Shown here piece after piece: positions 1 to 10,130 of a stretch of 64,000 nt of DNA; the stretch's first letter is position 1; each line of letters begins with the position of its first letter. This stretch comes from DAOMFB01 sp963721385 (GTDB lineage: Bacteria; Acidobacteriota; Thermoanaerobaculia; UBA5066): the NCBI GenBank assembly GCA_963721385.1, contig CAVRJB010000016.1:124001-188000 (forward strand). The letters run 5' to 3'. A model generated the notes under the pieces. The model worked only from the letters and a program-made list of their open reading frames with translations, did no database searches and was not told the origin of the DNA. Both the position numbers and the translations under genes were made by a program.

Positions 1-581
1 GGTACCGGAGGGTCAGCTCCGGGTGGAGGATCGGCCGCGAGCGCGGCTCGACGACCGAGAACCCGGTGAACGTCCGTCCCCGCCGGCAGGCGGCGAAGCG
101 CCTCGAGGACGAGGCTGCCGGTCGAGCGGTCGAACCGGAACGGGAGCTCGGGCGGAGGTTCGCCCGGAGAAATGGTGAAGATGCCGGCGGAAAGCCGGAA
201 CGCGTCGTAGAGCACCCGCTCGGCGAGGGCACGAGACGCCGCCTCTGCGACGAAGAGCGAGACCGCGCCGGAGCCCGAGAGCGCCTTCGAAAGGCCGAGC
301 CCCGGCTCGGCCATCGCACTCTCGAACGCCGACAGGAGGAGGTTTTCGTCCGCGAGGCCGAACGTCCGGAGGAGCTCGCCGACGAGCTGTGCCTCGCGGT
401 TCGAGCTCGCGAAGACGACCTGGCCGCGGTCGAACCAGAACGTCCGCTCCTCGCCCTTGGAGGCGACGACCAGCTTCCCCGACACGCGGTCCCGGACGAT
501 GTTCCGGAACGCTTCGGCGAGCGACGTCCGCTCGATCGTGCCGCCCGTCAGCATCCCGGGCGAGGACTTCTCTCCGACCAT
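1..581 (-). CDS. DUF4388 (PATAN-like) protein, N-terminal part, cut by window edge
   Basis: The frame opens with ATG at 581 and runs off the left edge. The protein shows the DUF4388 pattern: a helix (SLAEAFRNIV), a strand pair (SGKLVVASKGEERTFWF) and the DRGQVVFASS segment, then LVGELLRTFGLADE. This domain is common in delta-proteobacterial and acidobacterial regulators, often next to receiver or GTPase domains; its exact role is unknown. Near 70-90 the GC-rich third-codon pattern moves to another frame (reading FSVVEPRSRPILHPELTLRY), so a one-base frame change beside a C-run is likely. A TAACAT box lies 9 nt before the start and there is no clear Shine-Dalgarno. Confidence 0.7.
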   Translation of the reverse strand, partial: MVGEKSSPGMLTGGTIERTSLAEAFRNIVRDRVSGKLVVASKGEERTFWFDRGQVVFASSNREAQLVGELLRTFGLADENLLLSAFESAMAEPGLGLSKALSGSGAVSLFVAEAASRALAERVLYDAFRLSAGIFTISPGEPPPELPFRFDRSTGSLVLEALRRLPAGTDVHRVLGRRAALAADPPPGADPPV

Positions 582-590
582 AACCGCAAA

Positions 591-596
591 ATGTTA
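591..596 (-). promoter_or_regulatory. TANNNT -10 box for the DUF4388 gene
   Basis: TAACAT on the minus strand ends 9 nt before the ATG at 581. No Shine-Dalgarno lies between, so a leaderless or near-leaderless transcript is inferred. Confidence 0.4.
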
Positions 597-2435
597 ACCG
601 GAAACCGCTTGGGAACGCTCGCGCCATCTCGCAATTCGGGAAGCAGTCCGTTTTCCGGCCACGACGGCGAGCGCCTCTTCCGTGGCGGCGAGGACCGCCT
701 CGGCACCGCCAAAGGCCGAGAGGAGCCGCTTCGCGCCGGCCGGACCGAGGCCGGGCACCGCGAGGAGCGGGCTCTCGAGAGCCCGCTTCCGGCGCGCCCG
801 GCGGTGGCTCGCCAGGCCGAAGCGATGGGCCTCGTCGCGGGCCCGCTGAAGGAGCTTCAGGCCGGCGTTCCGTCTCGGCAGGACCACGGCCGCCGACCGG
901 CCCGGGACGAAGAGCTCCTCCTCCCGCTTCGCGAGGCCGGCGGCCGGAATCTCGATCCCGAGGCGGTCGAGCGCGGAGAGCGCCGCCGAGAGCTGCCCCT
1001 TCCCCCCGTCGATCAGGAGGAGGTCGGGCAGCGGCCCGCCCTCGCGGCGCACCCTGCCATAGCGTCGCGTCACGGCCTCGGCGATGGAGGCGAAGTCGTC
1101 CACGTCCGGCCGGTCGATCCGGAAAAGACGGTACTCGTCCGTCGCCGGCTCGCCGTCGAGAAAGACGACGCACGAGGCGTAGGTCTCGCTCCCCTGGAGG
1201 TGCGAGATGTCGAAGCATTCGATCCGCGCGGGGCGCCGGTCGAGGTCGAGGGCCTTCGCGAGCGCGAGCGTCGCCTTCTCGCCCCGCTCGCGCACGCGCC
1301 GAAAGCGCCGAAGGTGGTTCTGCCTCGCGTTGTCGCGGGCGATCTGCATCCGCTCGAACGCGGCGCCGCGCTGCGGCGTCCGGATCGTCACACGGCTCCC
1401 GCGCCTCTCCGAGAGCCAGCTCTCGACGGGCGCCAGCGCCTCCTCGGGCACGTCGGCCGGGAGGTGCACCTCGCGCGGGAGGAACGTGCCGGCGCCGCCG
1501 GAGGCGGGCGCGCCATCGGCGATCGTGTCGTAGTACTGGGAGAGGAGCGAGACCCAGAAATCCTCCAGGTCGACGTCGCCGATCCCCTCGAAGTAGTACT
1601 CGCGGGAGTCGAGGACGGATCCGCCCCGGACGAAGAGGAGCGAGATCGAGAGGTTCCCGTCGTCGAGGAAGTCGCCGAAGACGTCGACGTCCTCGCCGGC
1701 GAGCGACTGGACCCGCTGCTTTTCGGCCAGCTCCTCGACGGTTCGGAGGCAATCGCGATAGGCGGCAGCCATCTCGAAGCTCTCCGCCTCGGCGGCCGCC
1801 TTCATCTTCCCTTCGAGCCGCGGCGTCAGAGCGTCGTTCTTCCCGGACAGGAAGAGAAGGACGTCCTCGACCGCCTCGTCGTAGGCCGCTTTGGTCGTCA
1901 GGCCCGCCACGCACGGGCCGAGGCAAGCGTGCATGTCGTAGTAGAGACAGGGGCGCGGGAGCTTTCCGTCGATTTCGATCCGGCAGGTCCGGATCTGGAA
2001 CATCCGCTGGATCATCCTCATCGCGCCGCGGCAGGTCCTGCCCGGAACGAACGGCCCGAAGTAGGAGTGGTTGTCCTTCAGGACCCGGCGCGTCACGTAC
2101 GCGCGCGGCCACGGCTCCCCCGTCGTCACCTTGATGTAGGGGTAGGTCTTGTCGTCACGAAGAACGACGTTGTAGCGGGGCTTGTGGCGCTTGATGAACG
2201 CGTTCTCGAGGACGAGCGCCTCGCTTTCGGTCGTCGTGACGACGGTGTCGATCGTCGCGAACTCGGCGAGGAGCGCCTCGGTCTTCGGGTGCTTCGGACC
2301 GGCCGTGAAGTACGACGCGAGCCGCTTCCGGATGGAGCGCCCTTTCCCGACGTAGAGGACCTTCCCCTTGCTGTCCTTGTAGAGGTAGATCCCCGGCTGG
2401 TCGGGATAGACGGAGAGGTCGGGCGCCTCGCGCAC
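594..2435 (-). CDS. uvrC: Excinuclease ABC subunit C (UvrC)
   Basis: This is the dual-incision nuclease of nucleotide excision repair, acting with UvrA and UvrB on damaged DNA. At 613 aa it matches the family. In order it has the GIY-YIG nuclease (about 10-95, PGIYLYKDSKGKVLYVGKG), a cysteine-bearing linker (CLYYDMHACLGPC), the UVR UvrB-binding segment (about 200-235), the RNase H-like UvrC endonuclease domain (ECFDISHLQG, then LLLIDGGKGQL) and a C-terminal helix-hairpin-helix (VPGLGPAGAKRLL). The start is GTG at 2435. A TAGAAT box sits 6 nt upstream and there is no Shine-Dalgarno, consistent with a leaderless message. Confidence 0.97.
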   Translation of the reverse strand: MREAPDLSVYPDQPGIYLYKDSKGKVLYVGKGRSIRKRLASYFTAGPKHPKTEALLAEFATIDTVVTTTESEALVLENAFIKRHKPRYNVVLRDDKTYPYIKVTTGEPWPRAYVTRRVLKDNHSYFGPFVPGRTCRGAMRMIQRMFQIRTCRIEIDGKLPRPCLYYDMHACLGPCVAGLTTKAAYDEAVEDVLLFLSGKNDALTPRLEGKMKAAAEAESFEMAAAYRDCLRTVEELAEKQRVQSLAGEDVDVFGDFLDDGNLSISLLFVRGGSVLDSREYYFEGIGDVDLEDFWVSLLSQYYDTIADGAPASGGAGTFLPREVHLPADVPEEALAPVESWLSERRGSRVTIRTPQRGAAFERMQIARDNARQNHLRRFRRVRERGEKATLALAKALDLDRRPARIECFDISHLQGSETYASCVVFLDGEPATDEYRLFRIDRPDVDDFASIAEAVTRRYGRVRREGGPLPDLLLIDGGKGQLSAALSALDRLGIEIPAAGLAKREEELFVPGRSAAVVLPRRNAGLKLLQRARDEAHRFGLASHRRARRKRALESPLLAVPGLGPAGAKRLLSAFGGAEAVLAATEEALAVVAGKRTASRIARWRERSQAVSG

Positions 2436-2441
2436 CCGGCG

Positions 2442-2447
2442 ATTCTA
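2442..2447 (-). promoter_or_regulatory. TANNNT -10 box for uvrC
   Basis: TAGAAT on the minus strand ends 6 nt before the GTG start of uvrC, which would put the transcription start at or next to the start codon. Confidence 0.45.
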
Positions 2448-2465
2448 GGAGGCCCGTCCAGGCGA

Positions 2466-5281
2466 TCAGCGCGAGAAGAGAGCTGTCATGCGCGCCCAGA
2501 GAGTCTGGCCCGCGAGCCGAACCGGCTCGTCGGGCTCGCCGAGGAGGATGAACGGCGCCCAGATCCGCGGCGGATCTCCCCTTCCGAGGCTGGCGAGCTT
2601 GGCGGCCCGGAGCGCCGCGGCCTTCGATCGTCCCACCGAGAGGTTTCTGTAGAACGACTCCATGAAGGCGGCAGCCCCCTCGTCGTTCACCTTCCAGAGG
2701 CTGGCGACGACGCTCCGAGCCCCGGCGTGGAGAAACGCCCGCGCAGGCTCTGGACCCCCTCGCCCGCGAGGAGCCTTCCGCGCGCGGTCTGACAGGCCGA
2801 GAGAACCACGAGATCGCTCGCGATCGGCAGGCGATGGATGTCGCGAGCGGTCAACAGACCATGGCCGGGGGTACCCGGCGCCGACGCGAGTGCGAGGGCG
2901 GACGACGAAGGAGAGCGCTGGCTGACGAGGGCATGCGTCGCGAAGTGGAGAACCCGGAAACCGGTGGGAGCGAGCTCCGAGACGCGAACCGCGCTCGCCT
3001 CGGCGCCTGCGAGGACGACACTTCCCTCCCCGCCGAAGCGCGCGACGCGGCGGGCCTCGACGCCCGCGAACGGCAGCGGTCCAAGAACGAATCCCTCGTC
3101 CTCGTAAAGGAGGGAGATTCGTTCCCTTCCCCGCTCGGGGTCGGCGACGAGGAGAAGGTCAGCCCGGGCGCCGGGAGGATGGTCGTGTCGTTCGCGGAGC
3201 CTGGCGAGGACGCTCGCCGACGGGGCGTAGCCGATCTCGAACTCCTCGACGAGACGACGTGGGCTGCCTCCAGGCGACTCCAGCGCCTCGAAAGGAAACC
3301 GGGAGAGGAGCCCGTCCGGGGCGATGACGAGGCGGGTCGTCCCTGATGGCAACGCCCCGCGCCACGGAGCGACGAGATCGACGTAGAGCCGCTGCGTCAG
3401 GAGGCGGGAGCCCGTGCCGTCTCCCGTCGACAGGAGGTCCAGGGCATTCTCGAGGCGGATCGCGAGCGCTCTCGGTTCGACCGGCAGCCGCCGCGCGAGA
3501 AACGAGCTTCGCGTCACGACGAAGACGAAGAGCCGCGCATCGTCCGCCTCGAAGCAGACCAGGGCGGCGTCCGGTGGAAGCAAGGCCTGAACTTCAGCAA
3601 GCGTAAGAGGGCGGGGCGCGTCCCGATCGACTGCGATCTCCGCGAGCCCTTCCCGCAGTTCGCGCGCCCGACCCCGCTCGGCCATCTCGAACGCCCTTCG
3701 GTCGAAGCCCGCAGCCGGGGAGGTCTCGTTAATTCTCATCAGGACGTCGACGGCGAAGTCGAAGAGAGGCTGGCTCGACGCGGACGCGAAGACCCTGACG
3801 TCGGGGCTGCGGAACCGGAGCCGAATACTCTCGAGTTGGGCGAGGGCGGCCTCGATCCGCGCAAGCGCGGCGTCGAGCCGGCCGTCGCCCCGATCGAGCC
3901 TTGCGAGCTCGAGAGAGGCCTGCGCCTCACCGGCCGAATCCTCCAGACGCCGGCGGATCGCTAACTCCTCTCCGAAGAAGACCCGCGCGCCCGCGGGGTC
4001 GCCGGATGCTGCAGCCAGCCGGCCAAGCCCCGAGAGCGCATGGGCCTCGAAGGCGGGAACGTTCGCGGCGCGGGCCAGTACGCGCGCCTTCCGGTAGTCC
4101 GTCCCTGCCTCGGCTCTTCGCCCGAGGGCCGCCGATACGTGGGCGAGACTCACGAGAGCGAGCGCTTCGCCCGCGCGGTTCTCCGCCGCACGCTGAAGCG
4201 TCACGACGTTCCGGAGAGTCTGCTCGGCGTTCTCGAGTCGGCCGGCTCGGTAATAAATCCAGCCGGCGTCGCTCAACGCGAGCTCTTCGCCGCGCCGGTC
4301 TCCCGCGGCACGGCCCAGTTCCGCTGCCCGGCGGCAGAGGTCGAGCCCGCGAGGCAGATCTCCCAGGGTGGCGTACGTCAGGCCGGAGAGATGGACGGCC
4401 CAGGCCTCAGTCGCGAGATCGCCACACCCGCGGGCCAGCGCCGCCGCCCGTTCCCCCGCTTCCAGCGCCCTCTCATATTCCCCGCGTCCCCAGAGGCTCC
4501 AGCCGAGAATCTGGAGCGACCCTGCCTCCACCTGCGGATGCCCGGACGCCCGCGCGAGGCGCACCGACTCGCTGAGCATTTCGGCGGCCCGCCGCGCATC
4601 TCCCGAGAATGTCAGGCGGAGACCGATGGCCCGGAGCGCGACCGCCTGGAGTCGGTCGTCCTTCGACCGACGCGCGGCCGCCCGCCCCTTCTCGTAGGCG
4701 TCGAGAGCGGCCGATCCCCGGCCCTCCCCGGCCTGGAGATCTCCGAGCTTGAAAAAAGCGTTCGCCACCTCGCGGCCATCGCCGACGTTCTCCCAGAGGG
4801 CGACCGCCTGGCGACAGGCCTTGATGCCGCTTCGCCTGTCGGTCGGCCACTCGCAGGACTCCAGCTGCTTCTCGGCGGCGACCCTTAGACCGTCACGGGC
4901 GCCCGCGGCCCGGCGCTCCTCGACCCGGAGGACGAAGCGACCGGGAATGGTCGTCTGGCCGAACGGATCGATCCGAATCCGATAATCGCCGGACCTAGGC
5001 GCCACGATCGAGATCGGCTCCGGTCCGAACTGTCCGCCCGCGCGATCGAGCCGGACGAGGCGCCGGCCATCCGCCGCGAACGCCGAGAGGACGACGTCGA
5101 CGCCGCGCTGCTCGACGACGACGCGCAGGAACTCGCCCTTCTCGAGCGTGACCCGAAATTCCAACGCGGCGCCCGGACCCAACTCGCGCTCGACCGCGGC
5201 GCCGACGGCGGGGAGCGGCTCTGTCGCGGCGGCGCGGGACGCCACCACAAGCGCCACTACGATGACCGCCCCTCGCGTCAT
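2466..5281 (-). CDS. Exported TPR-CHAT (caspase-like) protein, frame change near the C-terminus
   Basis: The ATG at 5281 follows GATGAAGAG and begins a signal peptide (TRGAVIVVALVVASRAAA). A beta-rich PPC-like domain follows (about 20-120), then some seven tetratricopeptide repeats of about 40 residues, then a CHAT domain. The likely catalytic dyad is His783 in LHFATHA (codon 2933-2935) and Cys830 in LSACQTA (codon 2792-2794). Near 2736-2745 the frame changes. After it, the reading AFLHAGARSVVASLWKVNDEG joins the remaining segment, ending RIWAPFILLGEP near the stop at 2466, exactly as a CHAT domain should continue. CHAT domains are cysteine proteases or inactive relatives. The substrate is unknown. 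It is the last gene of a sigma factor / zinc-finger / CHAT operon. Confidence 0.85.
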
Positions 5282-5285
5282 CTCT

Positions 5286-5918
5286 TCATCGAGCCGGTGC
5301 GATCTCGAATCGGAAGAGCGGCGATGTCGAACGCTCGACGCCTTGCACCGCGAGGACCCGCCAGTAAACCGGCGAGCCACGCCGCAGCCCGGAACGCATC
5401 TCGCCCGGGAGCGCGGCCTTTGCCGACACGGCCGGAGCGCTCCGCCAGATCTCCGTCGACTCCGCATCGAAGACGACGATCTCGAAGTTTTCGGCGGGAG
5501 GAGCGCTCGTCCATTCCAGCGCATCGGGCGGCTCGGGCAGCTGCGCGCCGTCGGGCGGGACCGTCCGCTCTCCGGAGGGAGCCCCGCCCCGGACGGCGCC
5601 CGACCTCGACGGGGACTGCATCACGACCGCGACGCCGGCCGCCACAAGGACCGCCGCGGCGATTCGAATAGCGAACGTCCACATCCGCTGGGTCCCCGCG
5701 GGGGCAGCTTTCTGCGGCAGAAGGGTGCGCGCCAGCTGCAGCTCTACGGAGCAGTCGGAGCAGGTCGCCAGGTGCGAGACGAGCGCCTCTCGCCCGGCCG
5801 ACGCGAGGTCGCCGGAGGCTCCTCGGGCCAGCGTCTCGGAGTCGGGGCAATCGTCCCGGCGGCCCCGCCGCGTTCCGTCCTGGTAGGCCGCGCGAAGAGC
5901 GGCGTCATCCAGCTTCAT
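5286..5918 (-). CDS. Zinc-finger, single-pass membrane protein (anti-sigma-like)
   Basis: A protein of 210 aa. The N-terminal cytoplasmic part has an HxxxCxxC zinc-finger motif (HLATCSDC, about residues 49-56), as in ZAS/zf-HC2 anti-sigma factors. One membrane helix follows (about 85-101, IRIAAAVLVAAGVAVVM), then an extracytoplasmic beta-sandwich-like region (EWTSAPPAENFEIVVFD, SPVYWRVLAV). Its start overlaps the sigma-factor stop by 14 bp and it ends 4 bp before the CHAT start, so the three are translationally coupled. Restraint of the upstream sigma factor is inferred from the motif and the gene order. Confidence 0.75.
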   Translation of the reverse strand: MKLDDAALRAAYQDGTRRGRRDDCPDSETLARGASGDLASAGREALVSHLATCSDCSVELQLARTLLPQKAAPAGTQRMWTFAIRIAAAVLVAAGVAVVMQSPSRSGAVRGGAPSGERTVPPDGAQLPEPPDALEWTSAPPAENFEIVVFDAESTEIWRSAPAVSAKAALPGEMRSGLRRGSPVYWRVLAVQGVERSTSPLFRFEIAPAR

Positions 5919-6480
5919 GTTCGATTCCTTCGGTTCGAAGCTCGCGCTTGAGATCGTCCAGCCCCCGGTAGACGAGGTTCCGCGCCTTGGCCTCCGTGAA
6001 GCCGAGGAGTCGTCCGATCTCGTCGCTCGTGAAGCCCTGAAGGTGGAGCTTCACCGGATGCTTCCGGCTTTCCGGAAGGCGGGTCAGGGCGGCTTTCAGC
6101 TTGCGCCAGGTCTCGCGCCCGCGGGCCACCTCCTCGGGAGATGCGGCTGGAGACGGATCCGCCCGCTCCCCGGCGGCGTTCCTCTCTTCGCCAGCCTCGT
6201 TGTTCAACGGCTCCTCCCGTCGGGCCTTGATCCGGCGCACCGCGTCGATGGCTGCCGTCAGAGCGACTCTATTGATAAAGGACGCAGGATCCGTGATCTC
6301 CCTCTCGTTTTCGAGAGTCTTCCAGAGCCGAAGCCGGACCTCCTGTTCGAGCTCCTCACGCCGGATCCCCATCTGTCGCGGACAGACGCGATCGACGGCG
6401 CCCTGCACCGTCGCCGCGTGCTCGTCGAGGAACGCGGCGAACAGGCTCTCAGAGTCCGGTGTCGGTCCTCGCTGGGCCAT
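5905..6480 (-). CDS. RNA polymerase sigma factor, sigma-70/ECF-like
   Basis: A protein of 191 aa from ATG 6480, preceded by a good Shine-Dalgarno (GGGGGTGAG). The frame stays open further upstream, but this start fits better. Region 2 is visible as EELEQEVRLRLWKTL...DPASFINRVALTAAIDAVRRIKAR, and region 4 as LPESRKHPVKLHLQGFTSDEIGRLLGFTEAKARNLVYRGL, a helix-turn-helix. This is a sigma-70 family member of the extracytoplasmic-function or SigZ-like size. It heads the operon with the zinc-finger protein and the CHAT protein and probably controls its own operon. Confidence 0.85.
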   Translation of the reverse strand: MAQRGPTPDSESLFAAFLDEHAATVQGAVDRVCPRQMGIRREELEQEVRLRLWKTLENEREITDPASFINRVALTAAIDAVRRIKARREEPLNNEAGEERNAAGERADPSPAASPEEVARGRETWRKLKAALTRLPESRKHPVKLHLQGFTSDEIGRLLGFTEAKARNLVYRGLDDLKRELRTEGIEHEAG

Positions 6481-6566
6481 CTCACCCCCGGAGTGAGCGC
6501 ACGTCCCCGTCTGGGTAGTTTTCAGCATACAGGGGACGAGCTGTCGAGGCCGGGACGGCAGATTGC

Positions 6567-6581
6567 TGAGAGGGATTCTCA
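6567..6581. promoter_or_regulatory. Inverted repeat in the sigma-factor / lipoprotein divergent region
   Basis: TGAGA and TCTCA arms flank five bases between the divergent sigma-factor and lipoprotein starts (6480 and 6615). It could be an operator. The arms are short, so it may be chance. Confidence 0.25.
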
Positions 6582-6614
6582 ACGCCGTGCGTCTCCTCTG
6601 GCAAGGAGGCGGCT

Positions 6615-9600
6615 ATGTCTCGGATCTCCTTCCCGACCCGACGCATCTACCCCGTCGCCCTGACCCTCCTCGCCGCGGCGTGCCTAACCGGCTGCGAGGG
6701 TTATGAGCTCTGCTGTAAAGACATCGATCTCCAGACCGGGCAGTGCTTGGCATACGAAATATGTCCACCCTCGGAGTACCATCCACTTTCAAATCTGATC
6801 CTTCATTTCACTTCTACCCTGGAGCGCGGTCAGCTCGCGGAGCTGGGGACGGCTTCCCGGGGAATCGAGGGCGGCAGCATCACTGCACTTGCTGCCGTGG
6901 CAGATCTGGCATGCGCGCCCCCGGGTTTCGAGGGCCTCTTGCCGCCCAACGCCGTCTTCGGGACCAGTCCGGGCACGAGCGCTGCCCTCTCGGACGGGAT
7001 AGCAAAAGCCTATGGGCCGTCTTGGCTTCTCCTGACTCCCTCATTGATAGGGCTCTCGGGAACCCGGGTACTCACCTCGCGCTGTCACGCCGGCAAGTTC
7101 CTCGCCGGCACCGACAAGGGTCTCGAGTGGATTTCTCTGAACGACCGCTCCACCGGAATTTTCAGCGCACCGTCATGGGGACTCGGCGCCACGGCGATCG
7201 CGCCGGTCGACTCCGGCCACGTCCTCACGGGCGTCGCCCCGCCACCGGGCGCCGCCGCGGGGTTCGCCAGGCTGCTCTTGTGCGATGTCGCAGCGAACTC
7301 CTGCGCTCCAAGCGCCACGGGAATCCCCGACGCGAGCGTGACCGCGGAAGCCATCGTGGGCGTCACGTCGACGGGTGGGAGCCACCTCGTGGCCGTTCTC
7401 GCGCGGGGGGGCATTTTCGGCAGCGCCAACGGCGGGCAGGCGTGGACGAAGGCGTCCGGCCTTCCCGTGAGCCTCACCACCTACAACGGCCTTGCGGGGA
7501 GCGGGAACACCGTCTTCGTGTCGACGAACGCCGGGCTCTACAAGATGGGAGCGAGCGAAACCACGTGGTCCTTCAGCGGGCCGAATGTCTCCGGGTCCCC
7601 GCTCGCGACCTCTGCGGTGGCCCTTCAGGGCTCGACCGTCTACGCTTCCCAGCTGGGCTCCACGACCATCCACAAGAGCACGAACGGAGGCGGCAGCTGG
7701 AGCCCGACGGGCGCCGGGATTCCTGCGAACGTGAACGCCCTGGCCATCACGCCGAACTACCTCTGGGCGGCGACGACCGCGGGCGTCTACCGCAGCGCCG
7801 ATGGCGGATCGACGTGGGACGCGTTCAACGCCGGCCTCAACAACGCGCAGATCTCGAAGGTTGTCGCGAGCGGGGGTTCGGCGTACGCCGTAACGAACAA
7901 CGGGAGCGGCGTCTTTCGGAGTACGGACAACTGTGTTTCATGGGCCTCGAGCTCGCCCTCTCTCGTGGGGAAGGCCTTCCTGACGATTGCAACCGCCGGC
8001 AACTCGATCCTCTTTGCCGGGAGCGGCGGCCTCTACCGCAGCACCGACGGAGGCGCGACGGTCACCGCGATTTCGCTGCCAAGAACGTACCTTGCGCTGG
8101 CGGCGGTAGGATCGAACTTTCTGGCCGTCACGACCGGACCGCCCCTGGCTCTCTATCGCAGCACCGATTCCGGCTCCTCGTGGGCTACCTATGGGTCAGG
8201 CTTCCCGACGACGGGATCCGGCTTCGCGCCCGTCCTCGCGGCTAACGGGAACTCGGTCGTCGTCGCGGTCGGTGCCACCGTCTCGCGCAGCCTCGACGGC
8301 GGGGCGACCTGGACCACCGGGAGCGCGGTACCTGGCGTGACCTACTTCAGCGGGCTCGCCTTCGCCGGCAACACGCTCTGGGCGGCGGCGCCCTTCGGTG
8401 CGGCGACAGGGCTCTACCGGAGCGACGACCTCGGCGTCACGTGGACGCGGCCCGCGGATGGCCCGACTCAGGCGCGGGACATCGCCGTCTCGGGCTCGCG
8501 GCTCCTCGCGGGAACGACAGACGGTACGTTCACGTCCACGGACAGCGGCGCGACATGGAGCCGCTTCCACGACGAGCTCAAGGGCGTCGACGTCTATTCC
8601 GTGGCCGTCTCCAGCGGAATTGCCTGCGTAGGCACGCTGTCGAACAGCGTCTTGGCGCTTCCCTTCGCGGCGACGGTTCGTCGCCTCGTTCCCATCGTTC
8701 TCGACGTCGATACCGGGGCGGCCCACTACACGACGGAGCTCTCCCTGACGAACAGGGGGACCTCCGACGCACAGATTACTCTCGTCTACACAGCCTCCCT
8801 GGGAACGGGAAGCGGCACGGTGAACGACGTTCTGCACGCTGGGGCGCAGCTCGTCCTTCCAGACGTCGTCGGGTACCTGCGGGGCAAGGGTCTTTCCATC
8901 CCGACCGGAGGCTCGCAGGGTGGAACGCTCCTCGTCACGTTTGACAACCTCTCGGATTCTAACGTCGCGAGCGCGGTGGCCCGGACGACATCGGCGACCG
9001 GCGCGCCGCAGCCCGTCGGGGCAGCCGGCCTCGCCTACACGGCCGTGGATCCCGACCTGGGCTCCAGGGGCTCGCTGACCGTCTACGGACTTCGGTCGTC
9101 CTCGACAGATAGGTCGAACCTCGCCGTCTACAACACGACCGCGGACCCCGTCACGTTCGGCGTCACGGCCTTTTCGGGTGACGGCACGGGCGCGAGCGCC
9201 GTCGTGACGGCGGGCGAGACGCTGCCCGGCTGGGGGTGGAGGCAGTACAACCGGATCCTGGACGGCGTCGGCCTGACGAACGGCTGGGTCACTGTCACCC
9301 GCACCTCGACGACTGGAGCGTTCGGGACGTACGGCGTCGTGAACGACAACGTGACGAATGACGGGTCTTTCATCGTTTCGGCGCCGGCCGACGCACGGCC
9401 CCTCTTCCTGAACGTCCCCGTCCTCGTCGAGACGGGCGCCTTCGTCAGCGAGCTGGTCCTGACGAACGCGGCCCCGCAGCCCGCGGACTTCGTCATGAGC
9501 TACGACGAATCGCGCTCGTCCCCCTCGTCCGGCACCCGGAGCATTCTCGTCACGATTCCGCCCTTCACGCAGCGGATCATCCCGGGAGCGATCGACTGGC

Positions 9601-10130
9601 TGCGGTCGATGAACATCGCGATTGGACCCCCCGGATCGGCGGTCGGCTCCTTCAACGTCTACGTCTCGTCCGGCGGCGGGATCGGCCGGTTCTTCGCGGG
9701 GGCGCGTACCGCGTCGCCCTCCTCCGCGGGAGGCCAGTACGGTCTCTTCACCGGCCCCGCGTTTGCGGGCGACGAGGCAACGTCGGTTGCGTACATCTAC
9801 GGCCTTCACGCCGACGCGGGCAACCGGTCCAACGCCGCGGGCGTCAACACGGCGCAGGACGCTGCTTCGGGCCCGATTACGCTCTCCTTCGAAGTCTTCG
9901 ACGGCGACGCCGGAGGTGCACCCCACGGCCCCTATCCGCTCACGCTCGCGCCCGGCCAGTGGGGCCAGATCGGCGGAATCCTCGGGAATGCCGGCGTCTC
10001 GAACGGTTGGGTGCGCGTGACACGCACGTCCGGCACGGCCCCCTGGATCGCCTACGGCGTCGTCAACGACGGCGGCGCCCCCGGGCAGCGGACGGGAGAC
10101 GGGGCTTTCGTGCCGATGGAGAAGCCATGA
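6615..10130 (+). CDS. Giant lipoprotein with BNR/Ycf48-like propeller repeats and two copies of a lineage-type C-terminal domain
   Basis: A protein of 1171 aa after a clear Shine-Dalgarno (AAGGAGG). A lipoprotein signal ends in LTGC. Residues of about 250-680 hold repeated Asp-box/BNR blades such as VYRSADGGSTWDAF, LYRSTDSGSSWATYG, VSRSLDGGATWTTG and LYRSDDLGVTWTRP, as in sialidase, VPS10 and Ycf48-type propellers. From about 690 a domain of about 235 residues begins (VPIVLDVDTGAAHYTTELSL), and it repeats from about 930 (LFLNVPVLVETGAFVSELVL). Each copy ends in a GWVxVTRTSG...YGVVND motif. The same domain occurs in the secreted protein at 15222-16625. The protein is surface or periplasmic. 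Its function is unknown; adhesion or carbohydrate binding is possible. Confidence 0.8.
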   Translation: MSRISFPTRRIYPVALTLLAAACLTGCEGYELCCKDIDLQTGQCLAYEICPPSEYHPLSNLILHFTSTLERGQLAELGTASRGIEGGSITALAAVADLACAPPGFEGLLPPNAVFGTSPGTSAALSDGIAKAYGPSWLLLTPSLIGLSGTRVLTSRCHAGKFLAGTDKGLEWISLNDRSTGIFSAPSWGLGATAIAPVDSGHVLTGVAPPPGAAAGFARLLLCDVAANSCAPSATGIPDASVTAEAIVGVTSTGGSHLVAVLARGGIFGSANGGQAWTKASGLPVSLTTYNGLAGSGNTVFVSTNAGLYKMGASETTWSFSGPNVSGSPLATSAVALQGSTVYASQLGSTTIHKSTNGGGSWSPTGAGIPANVNALAITPNYLWAATTAGVYRSADGGSTWDAFNAGLNNAQISKVVASGGSAYAVTNNGSGVFRSTDNCVSWASSSPSLVGKAFLTIATAGNSILFAGSGGLYRSTDGGATVTAISLPRTYLALAAVGSNFLAVTTGPPLALYRSTDSGSSWATYGSGFPTTGSGFAPVLAANGNSVVVAVGATVSRSLDGGATWTTGSAVPGVTYFSGLAFAGNTLWAAAPFGAATGLYRSDDLGVTWTRPADGPTQARDIAVSGSRLLAGTTDGTFTSTDSGATWSRFHDELKGVDVYSVAVSSGIACVGTLSNSVLALPFAATVRRLVPIVLDVDTGAAHYTTELSLTNRGTSDAQITLVYTASLGTGSGTVNDVLHAGAQLVLPDVVGYLRGKGLSIPTGGSQGGTLLVTFDNLSDSNVASAVARTTSATGAPQPVGAAGLAYTAVDPDLGSRGSLTVYGLRSSSTDRSNLAVYNTTADPVTFGVTAFSGDGTGASAVVTAGETLPGWGWRQYNRILDGVGLTNGWVTVTRTSTTGAFGTYGVVNDNVTNDGSFIVSAPADARPLFLNVPVLVETGAFVSELVLTNAAPQPADFVMSYDESRSSPSSGTRSILVTIPPFTQRIIPGAIDWLRSMNIAIGPPGSAVGSFNVYVSSGGGIGRFFAGARTASPSSAGGQYGLFTGPAFAGDEATSVAYIYGLHADAGNRSNAAGVNTAQDAASGPITLSFEVFDGDAGGAPHGPYPLTLAPGQWGQIGGILGNAGVSNGWVRVTRTSGTAPWIAYGVVNDGGAPGQRTGDGAFVPMEKP

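Noticed and set aside
13..2112. 699-codon frame opposite/overlapping uvrC, and many other long frames on both strands
   Set aside because: High GC keeps alternative frames open. These lack motifs and lie over genes with clear motifs and GC-rich third positions.
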